Below are positions 56,522 through 64,000 of a stretch of DNA of 64,000 nt, in pieces. Made by a program: the position numbers and the translations under genes. The notes under the pieces are model-generated. The model had not been told where the DNA came from. It saw only the letters and a program-made list of their open reading frames with translations, and did no database searches. The first letter of the stretch is position 1. Each line of letters starts with the position of its first letter. The stretch comes from Synaphobranchus kaupii (lineage: Eukaryota > Chordata > Actinopteri > Anguilliformes > Synaphobranchidae), in contig CM056381.1 of assembly GCA_029718625.1 (NCBI GenBank), positions 56,972,157-57,036,156 of the forward strand. The letters run 5' to 3'.

Positions 56522-59500
56522 TTACACCCAAACGCAAGTGTCTTTGCTGTCTCACACCCGGCACAGGGTTCATTATAGCGCCTAGCCCTCACGTCATTTA
56601 AATACCAAGTATTCTTGCGTCCATTGCAAGTGAACTGGGTGGATTGGTCTTAAGATGCGTGGCCAGGATCACTTTTGGTGTATTGCTATTTTGAGCCAGC
56701 AGAAAGCGCTTGCGCTAAAACCCACCACAAACCTTGTGTAGTCATGTCGCCGTTGTTTACACGTTATTTTAACAGCGCATATAAGTGCGTCTACATAGGC
56801 GTGTGCACAATGTGTGTACACCCTCCTTTCTGTTACACACAGGGGCGTGCACAAGCATGACTAAAAATATCAAGATTACAATGTAAAATATTATTATTGT
56901 GTAGGCTATATCAAAACATGCATAATAATAAAAGGGTACATAGGTCAAAGACCACATACGTACCTGTCCCTCAGTGAAGGGGAATGCCGCATTAACTCCT
57001 CTGCATAGAAGGTGACGCCGGCGGGACCTTTTTGCTCAACTGAGACATTCATTGCTACTGCAGTCAAACTATTAGTGGAAATCACAAACTCTTGTCTTTT
57101 AACTTTATTGGTAGACGGTTCGTGGCGATTTCTGCTGAATACGGAGTTTCTAAGTGTCACTATTTCCCCGTAGCAAGTCCATTTAACAAGCAACCCCCTA
57201 ACTAGTCTATACCTACCCATGCATGACATAGTGGACAATAGCGTCTATATTTGAGTTGATAAATATATTTATTCATCATATAAAATTAGAATAACGTCAT
57301 AGCAACGAGAAACCCAACAATAGCCTGATCGTATGCCTGAAAAGCCCTGCTCACTCAAATGCAAAATAAACTGTGAAAGTACTGTCTCATTCTACCATGT
57401 ATTCTACTAGCAATACATGCTACTAAATATGAACTAAATATACAATCCTCCCATCGGTTTTACACATCGAGATGTTCCTTTCAAAATTCAGTGGTCATTT
57501 ATTGTCTGGTACAATCGGTTTGAGAAATATACAACACTTTATACCGCTATTACACTATCTGAAACGTCGACGCGTAATACCCCCATGCCCTATAAGCCTG
57601 TCTCATTCATTACAGTTCATTCTGGTTTAATTGTCAGCCTTTTTTATCCAATAGAATACATTATAACCTTAGCAACGGTATATGCTATGTCTTTTTTGGT
57701 GCTTTGAACAATTTACTACAGCCCAGCGTTACGGCAGTTTTCATTTTAACGGTCTAGTATTACGCAAGCTCTATAGAATACGCATTAGGGAGGGGAGTTT
57801 CCCTTTTCCGATATGTAAGTATTTTTGCGTCTAAAATGCCGTTGGTCTCGCTGGCTACATATGCACGTTCGTGTGTCCACTCGAGCACTGTCTTTCCAAT
57901 ATGTTTGATAGCCCTATTGTTATTTTCGCATTTTGAGTGCATTTCACATACTGCAGTGCAATCGTTAAATGTATTTTTGATGTAGGCTACCGATGTTCAT
58001 TGAAGATAGAACATTGGGCAGAATTTTGCAGATGGTGGAATACTATTTTATGTTCATGTTATCGTACATAATATAGGCTATGGCATATATACTTGTCTCT
58101 TAGGGCATGACAAATGCTCATTCCAATTTACTGTGCGCTGATATGTGGTAGATTAAGATAAAAATTTCCTTGGAGTCATTATGAATAGGAAAATTAAAAA
58201 AATAAAGAAAAAAACAGAAAAATGCAATCCCAGGACAAAAGTATACATACTGTAGAGTACAGGGACAAGTGATGTTTTGAGGTACAAGAGTGAATGATTA
58301 CGCAACATATTTAGGTGTATGTAACACTATGATATCAATGTTTTTTTTTTCTTAAGCCATCAGAAGGAGCAAATGTATATGCTTTATAGTGGACAAAACT
58401 AATTTAATTCATTTTATGACATGTTTTGCATAGAGGTTTTGGACCCATAGATATCTACCCACCTATACTGATGAAAATATCGTAATTCCCACTTCAAAAT
58501 TATGCAAAAGTGAGTTTTATGAGCCCAAACTGTTGATTTATAGTTAAATATATGAGGATTTTTATTTATTTAGAGCAGTGCACAATTTAGCCATTTGTAT
58601 AGATTTGGAGACACTAATGGACAACAGGGTACACTGCTATATTTTGCATCATATACCTTTAGTAGTTCTGCATATCATCCTCAGATTTTGCAAAACTTGT
58701 GGACATGGAGTTTATGATCCAGGAAATGTGTATATATATTACCGATGTAGCTCTCAGCTAAATAAAAAAACATTTTTTCCAAAGTTTCTTTGCATTTGTG
58801 GCACTTCATTTTGACTTAGATTGGTTTATTTTCATAATTTAAGTTTGTATTGTAAATGGTACATTTACCAAGTTTATCTGATGCTCACACCTGGAGTTAT
58901 AAAGCCTTAAACAGAGCACCCCCTAAATAGGTAAAATTTGCCATCTGCGCCAAGGGGTTAAATTGCTTTCATCCCACTCCATAAACTTCCAAGCGGTGTG
59001 CGATGGTACGTGTAAGGTTACATTTATAGACTATTCGCAATTATCCTGGATCAAGCTACAACTTAGCCTATATTTGCCAATAATTCCCGTAATCTTCTGT
59101 TATGGGACAATGACTATCCATTAAAAACTTTGCTGATAACACCTATATCAAGCCTAATGTGCAAATCGTCATTCAATGGAAAACATGTGCACTGCAATAG
59201 ATGGACATTTCAGTTCTGAAAATGCTCAGATGTCATTACAATACAGCTCTCTTCATCTAGGCCTACAGCCTGTAAGTAAATAGAATGGTTTTGACTGAAA
59301 AAAGTTCAAAACCTTGTCCAGTGTATTGTTTTTCAAATAGCCTAGGCTACAGTCCCCGGGATTCACTGTGCATAAGTTATTTGATAGTCTACGGTTAAAA
59401 AACAGATTAATTTAAATTTCAGCATGTGAACTGAATTTTAACCTTATTGTTCGTCCTTCATATTTTTACAATTACAGTGACCAGGTTTCCATACTCATCT

Positions 59501-60479
59501 TATTAAAACCCCGCTGACTTCACCTGTTATTCCATAACTGAAGAAAATGATTTTAAAGAGAACTAAGCGTCTAATTAGAAACGAAAACAAATTTGCAGCA
59601 CATTACACATTTCCCCTGCTGTAAATCGCACATTTCACGGTCTTCCTGGGAAAGACCGGGGACTTCCTGGGACTTGATTTAAAGCATTATGCTACCAATA
59701 ACAGGTTGGTCACATTTCCATAAGCAGGACATTAAAAACTATGTGTGAACCTATGGGTTCCCAACCTGACAGCTTTAGTTTTATCATTAAGGCAAAATAA
59801 TGGTATTTATATTATTAATCAATATTAGAATGCACATAATGAACTTTGCATGAAGCTTGAACTTCGAGAACTACATGAAAACAGCCTCATGGAATTGATG
59901 TTTGACAATGCTTCACTGTGTAATCAAATTAATTTTGTTAAACAAGCAGGCTAATTTGGTGTTTTTGCATACGTTTATGTGCTAAAAGCTTTTAATATAT
60001 TTTCTAAAATAACTGCACTGTCGGGAATTACCCTAATGTTAAAGATTATTATTGTGTATATCAAAATGCGTTATAATGGTTAGTCCGAATAATATTGATC
60101 ATACTATTGATCCATATAGCCTATTCCTTGCTCACACGCTTTAACTCTATTTACTTTGGCCCTCCAGAGGCCAAATTACTTGCTCGCACTACACACGCAC
60201 GAGCATGTCTGTTTCGCCATCATATAAGCAATCCGCCAAGGTGGAAAAGCAGGCATTTAAAGGGAATGGGATATGACATTTTGATTAGTTTATTGCATGT
60301 TACGCCTAAGACACACCTATAATTAATAAAGAGACTAAGTTCAGCCCATTTGCACATTGCACTGTGCTTAGCGCTAAAAAAACACACCATCTAACTAGCA
60401 AAAGTGGACTTGGGCACGCCCTAAATGCACTTTGCGCCATGCGTTTAGACCTAGCGCTACGATCGTCAAGATACAGCCC
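56522..60479 (+). mobile_element. Element A3, interrupted by B3
   Basis: Begins GGGCCCCATCTTACACCC and ends TCAAGATACAGCCC, with the A2 interior in order: GGCGTGTGCACAA, CAAGCATGACTAAA, then after B3 the AGCCTAATGTGC, AATTTTAACCTTA.. and AATCCGCCAAGGTGG blocks. B3 is inserted at a TTAA that is intact in A1. A short piece near 59960 (GCATACGTTTATGTGC) matches the foldback at 62590 and not A2. No gene. Confidence 0.83.
56996..58957 (+). mobile_element. piggyBac-like element B3, complete
   Basis: TTAA flanks at 56992-56995 and 58958-58961. Ends CTCCTCTGCATAGAAGG and (inverted) CCCCTTGGCGCAGATGG are imperfect ~17-bp repeats with the C-rich start typical of piggyBac. 1,962 bp without a readable transposase; the minus-strand frame at 56945-57238 crosses the element boundary. 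Defines family B, of which B1, B2 and B4 are damaged copies. Confidence 0.87.
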
Positions 60480-60935
60480 CTGGAGTTATAAAGCCTTAAA
60501 CAGAACACCCCCAAAATAGGTGAGAATTGACCAAATTTGCCATCTGCACAAAGGGGATAGTCAGCCCTATACTTCAAGGCATACTGAACTTTCTTTGAAC
60601 ATAATGTTGTACAGCTACCTGGCACAGATATTAGTCATAATATTCAAGCTCACCTTCATGAGTTGCTCCAGTGGTCAGAAACTGACCAACGGAGAATTAA
60701 ATTTTCCATTGAATGGCGAAAAAGGTCTCAAAAGCACACTTTTAGCACAAACGAATGCAAACAACTATTATGCCGATATAGAAAATCACGACATCTGGAA
60801 CCAGGCGTTTGAAAAGATAAAAAGCTCCAATTCATGATATTTTACACTTTTTCAAAACAAAGTTTTGGAAGAAGATGCGGTCATTAGTTTATTAACTTCC
60901 TTGTTTTGTTCATGCACCGTAACACTTCCTGAAGC

Positions 60936-62420
60936 TGTAAGGGGTCGGGTATGGAGGACCAAAAGCGACCGAGGAATTCTAAAAGCTATCCCCGTAGAGA
61001 TCGCCACAAGAGCGGATTAAGAAATAGGAAAAAGAAAAACAAAAATCTCAACCCAATTCAAAAAGGGCGAATTAAACTCTTAGGCTAGAGTATAGATAGG
61101 AAAAGAAAATAATGTCTTTCTCTCAATACTGGAGAAATAGAGTACTCAAGTGAGTACGTCAGTCGTGGGCGGAGTCTGGTTTCGGAAGTAAATTCCCTAT
61201 GGAAGATAGAATGGGTTTTGGAGACTATTGACTATTTCTTGAAATCTGATTTATAGAATGAGCCGAAACGTTCCTGGATTAGCCTGTGTGGTACAAGGAT
61301 ATATTCCATATATCGCATGTTCCAATTTTTATTTTCTTTTAAAGTAATGCATTAATGAATGTAGTTTGAATTGTAGTCCACTTTAACAGACTATTATATC
61401 CAGTACTGCAACGCACAGGTGGTTCTCGACCAATAAGATATCATCATCATCTCGTCTGTCTGACTGTGGCAGATGGGAGTAGGCCACTGCCGCTAACATT
61501 AGCTTGCTAAGTAGAGAAGCCCGAAACTGCGCTACAGTTAACCACATAAAGCAATTCTAGATTTTAGTCCTTCAAGCTAGCTAGCTAACGTTAGAAAAAA
61601 GTGTTTAAAAATGGAGCTGTGTGCTACTGCTGGGTAACGTTATATGACAACGTCTGTAGAGAAGGCTGCACGTTCGGAGGGAATTATGGGACGTGGAGTT
61701 TTTAAACAGTGCCAGCGCTGGTATGTTCACAAAACAAAATACTAAAACGTAAAATATACTCGAAGAAAAACGATAGTTTGCGAACGGCCATTATATTGAA
61801 CAATCCGGGAAATTGACGGTAAGACATAATCAGTAGAAATTATTTAAAAGTAAGCTTTAGTTAATGTCTACGCTCTAAATGAATGAGGAATTTACTTCCG
61901 AAACCAGCGTGACGTACTCTATAGAGAGATAAACTAATAGAACATAAAGCGACCCGGAATACCGGGCGAATAATTGGTAGAAATGAAAGCGGACAAAAAA
62001 GAACAGAAATCCTCCAGCTCAAATACGTAGTGAGCGAAACTGAAGAGGAAATCAAAAACAAAGAAACAAAAGAAGGTAACGAAAACAGGACTGGGAAAAA
62101 AGTAAATAAGGAGGCAGAAAAGATCCGAAGATCTAACCCGAACTCTAATACTAACCGGACTTCCTGCTTTGCTTATTTGAAGCAGTGACGAGTCCTATAC
62201 CTTACCGCCTTAGAGTTGTGAAGCAAACAACAACCAAGCACCGGAAAACGGAAACACAGAGCTATATATAGCCGAAGGTGACAAGGAACAGGTGCGGGAA
62301 ATTAGGGAAGGAGAGAACAAAGTCTCAGAACGGAAGGCAAACAAACATGTAAAGAGCGCCCTCACGCAGCTCCAAGGAGGAACGACCGCCGAACCGAAGA
62401 GAAGCTGAAATCCCATGACA
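60936..62420 (-). mobile_element. Solo LTR, family L2 (minus), holding a MITE
   Basis: On the minus strand starts TGTCATGGGATTTCAGC and ends CCGACCCCTTACA. Perfect 5-bp duplication GAAGC at 60931-60935 and 62421-62425. The shared GGTATAGGACTCGTC-type block is recognisable. The MITE at 61152-61919 divides it; without the MITE it is about 720 bp, like the other L2 LTRs. Confidence 0.9.
61152..61919. mobile_element. MITE inside the solo LTR
   Basis: Ends GAGTACGTCAGTCG ... TGGTTTCGGAAGTAAATTCC (left) and GGAATTTACTTCCGAAACCA ... TGACGTACTC (right). The left end has a ~12-bp extra segment (GGGCGGAGTC). 768 bp, no coding frame. Target duplication not clear. Confidence 0.75.
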
Positions 62421-62801
62421 GAAGCGTGCATCAGTAAACAAACCTAACAGCAAAGAAGCTAGCAACAGTTGCTAGTTCTCAGAAAATAGTTCTTCAAAAT
62501 CAAATCAATCAAAAATTGGATCAAAAGTTTCAAATGTTCGGTTCTGGATGTTGTGATTTTATATATCAGCATAATCCGCGTTGTTTGCATACGTTTATGT
62601 GCTAAAAGTGTGCTTTTGAGAACTTTTTCGCCATGCAATTGAAGTGAAAATGGGTTGAGAAAAAACGTCATTCTTCGTTGTTCAGTTTCTGACCAATGGA
62701 GGAACTCATGAAGGTGAGCTTGAATATTACGACTAATATCGGTGCCAGGTAGCTATACAACATTATGTTCAAAAAAAGTTCAGTATGCCTTTAATTGGTA
62801 G

Positions 62802-63330
62802 TCAATGCAATGATTCTAACACTTGGGTAATATGTTCATGCTTTTGTTTTCTAGTAAAAATACAGGCCACTGCATTTTCAAGCATGAATTTCTCAGCATC
62901 CACTAATAAGAAACGCCTGATTATAGCAATATTCCATGAGTGAATGAAAGCCATTCTGAAGATGTTCTTAATATGTGTACCAAACGTGAGACAAGGGTCA
63001 ATGGTAATGCCAAGGTATTTCACTGCCATATTTGGCAAAGCTAAACAATCATCAAGGTACTAAGAGAGGTCAGGAAAGTTTTTTTTTTTTAACTTAAAAC
63101 CAACATTTCCAGTTTTCCTGGGTTTAAAAGCAAGACGTTATGTGTCATACAGGCCTGGCTTCACAAGGCTTCAGTGAAATGTATAACTACATGTCATCCG
63201 CATTGCAATGAAACTCCACATTATGTTTCTGGATGATATTACCAAGGGGCAGCATATACATTGAGAAAAGAAGTAGTCCGAGCACTGACACCATATTTCA
63301 CCTTTGGGGAAGCAGAAAATCCTTCATTCA
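62802..63330 (-). pseudogene. LINE reverse transcriptase remnant
   Basis: On the minus strand the reading gives [19 protein letters not shown], then the polymerase box ADDMQLYIS, and after stops and a poly-T slip VKYLGITIDPCLTFGTHIKN, AEKFMLENAV and HEHITQVLESLH. This order is the palm-to-thumb part of a jockey/L2-type fish LINE RT. The first residue of the YxDD-like box reads Asn, and stops and frameshifts (near 63090 and 63130) show it is dead. The frame 62802-63038 is its C-terminal part. 5' regions are not visible. Confidence 0.85.
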
Positions 63331-63619
63331 GTTCAACAAATGAGCGTCGCAAACGAAGTGCGACATAGCACGTTCTGTCAGGAAACTCTTGCTGCAACTG
63401 ACCATCGGTCGGCTAGCAACCACGCATCTCATACTCAACCAATCACGTGCACACACATCTAATGGAGCGCCCTTTTAAAACCAAGAATCAGAACTCCCCT
63501 CACTGCTGTGCTGTCCTTGGCTTGCTTTGCGGCTTCAGCGTTAAAAAATTGTGATCATGCTGCATTTCCCTGTGGCTCATTCTGACATGCTGTCTCTGGC
63601 TTGCCCTTCTTACTCCTAC
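63331..63619. other. Unassigned
   Basis: Includes CCCTTTTAAAACCAAGAATC followed by CCTCACTGCTGTGCTG, promoter-like in appearance, possibly part of the retroelement that continues to the right. Not assignable. Confidence 0.35.
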
Positions 63620-64000
63620 ATGTATGCCTTTCAGGAAACTTTTTGCCTGTGCTGCTGTTGCATGTTCTGCATGGCGTCGGGCAAGACTGCTTGAAGGGGC
63701 TGCATCTGAACACAGGATTTGGAATTCCTGAAATTTAAATTAGGACAGGGAGTCAGCAATTTTATTTTTGAGGCCAGGTATATGAATGGATTGAAGTGTG
63801 AAAGTATTCGTAATGCAAGTCGAGATAAGGCTCCTATTAATGAAAGTAACAGATGAGCGCCCTTTGTTAATGATATTAACGGTGGCCTCGTTATCGCAAT
63901 AAGCTTAAATTCGTTTTCTTGGCCAATGGTTTCTCCAGAGGATACAAGCAACGACAATAAGGACTTTGCTACAGACCTTGAACAGTCGATTGGGGATTTG
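63620..64000 (-). pseudogene. DIRS/Ngaro-like RNase H fragment, runs off the window
   Basis: On the minus strand a frame shifted relative to the open one gives NEATVNIINKGRSSVTFI and, after a shift, IHIPGLKNKIADSLS followed by FKFQEFQILCSDAAPSS. These are the end of an RNase H domain and the linker preceding a tyrosine recombinase, as in DIRS-superfamily (probably Ngaro-like) retroelements. The open frame 63631-63957 is out of phase with this reading. Confidence 0.65.

Larger units (their letters stand above)
56081..60556 (+). mobile_element. piggyBac-like element B4, outermost of a nest
   Basis: Left end after TTAA (56077-56080): CCCCTTTGCACAGATGGC. Right end: GCCATCTGCACAAAGGGG at 60556. 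The left ~80 bp is an inverted copy of the B right end (TTTAAGGCTTTATAACTCC), so both ends derive from one side. Element A3 is inserted in the right-end part, which resumes at about 60480 with TGGAGTTATAAAGCCTTAAA. A further foreign piece (GGGCTGCGTCCCAATATTC, near 56183) lies inside. The right flank is ATAG, not TTAA. Confidence 0.78.
60576..62791. mobile_element. Foldback element with AAGGCATACTGAAC ends
   Basis: The left arm 60576-60900 (AAGGCATACTGAACTTT, ACATAATGTTGTACAGCTACC, AGCTCACCTTCATGAG, TTTTAGCACAAACG) is mirrored by 62480-62791. The loop is filled by an L2 solo LTR. The frames 60520-60837 and 62459-62671 are the two arms read on opposite strands. Confidence 0.82.

Noticed and set aside
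56945..57238. 97-codon minus frame as a piggyBac transposase remnant
   Set aside because: It crosses the B3 boundary into A3 and shows no transposase motif.
60520..60837. 105-codon frame resembling the one at 62459-62671
   Set aside because: The likeness is explained by the two inverted arms of one foldback element.

Overview
This is a gene-poor, repeat-dense stretch of a vertebrate nuclear genome, almost certainly from a ray-finned fish. The basis is the repeat content: Tc1/mariner copies including a Sleeping Beauty-type inverted repeat, Harbinger fragments, hAT and TTAA-targeting (piggyBac-like) elements, a Ty3/gypsy chromovirus with a chromodomain, DIRS-type tyrosine-recombinase remnants, a LINE reverse-transcriptase remnant and tRNA-derived SINEs. 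I do not name a species. No host protein-coding gene can be supported; two stretches of weak exon-like sequence are flagged only as leads.

Layout. 0-4 kb: a cut-off palindromic MITE, a SINE, and a solo LTR of family L1 with a perfect 5-bp target duplication. 4-9 kb: a 'GGGCYC' terminal-repeat element (A1), a Tc1 transposase remnant split by a 1.65-kb hAT-like insertion with a perfect 8-bp duplication, and a MITE. 9.9-11.4 kb: a complete Tc1-like transposon with an uninterrupted 342-codon transposase and near-identical TIRs, but Glu at the second catalytic position. 12-21 kb: piggyBac-like copies (B1, B2), three solo LTRs of the chromovirus-like family L2, and a TTAA-flanked element holding both a hAT MITE and a solo LTR. 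21-27 kb: element A2, MITEs and a DIRS recombinase pseudogene with inverted terminal repeats. 30-33 kb: a Harbinger nuclease remnant cut by a Sleeping Beauty-type end, a short tandem array and a truncated Tc1. 34.7-38.7 kb: a ~345-bp satellite broken by a 2.65-kb TTAA element with exon-like pieces. 39.6-42.7 kb: a foldback element holding a deleted Tc1 and an L1 solo LTR. 43.8-48 kb: Harbinger 5' remnant, a second foldback, direct repeats, tRNA-like sequences and a SINE.

49.6-54.4 kb holds the only LTR element with internal sequence: a decayed Ty3/gypsy chromovirus with gag, protease, partial RT, RNase H, integrase and chromodomain. Its primer-binding region is complementary to the predicted 5' end of its own transcript, pointing to Tf1/sushi-type self-priming. 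56-60.6 kb is a nest in which a B element contains an A element that contains another B element. 60.6-62.8 kb is a foldback holding an L2 solo LTR that itself holds a MITE. The right edge carries LINE RT and DIRS/Ngaro-like RNase H remnants on the minus strand.

The elements do not form a pathway. The value of the window lies in the relative insertion history, which intact target duplications and nested copies let one read directly.
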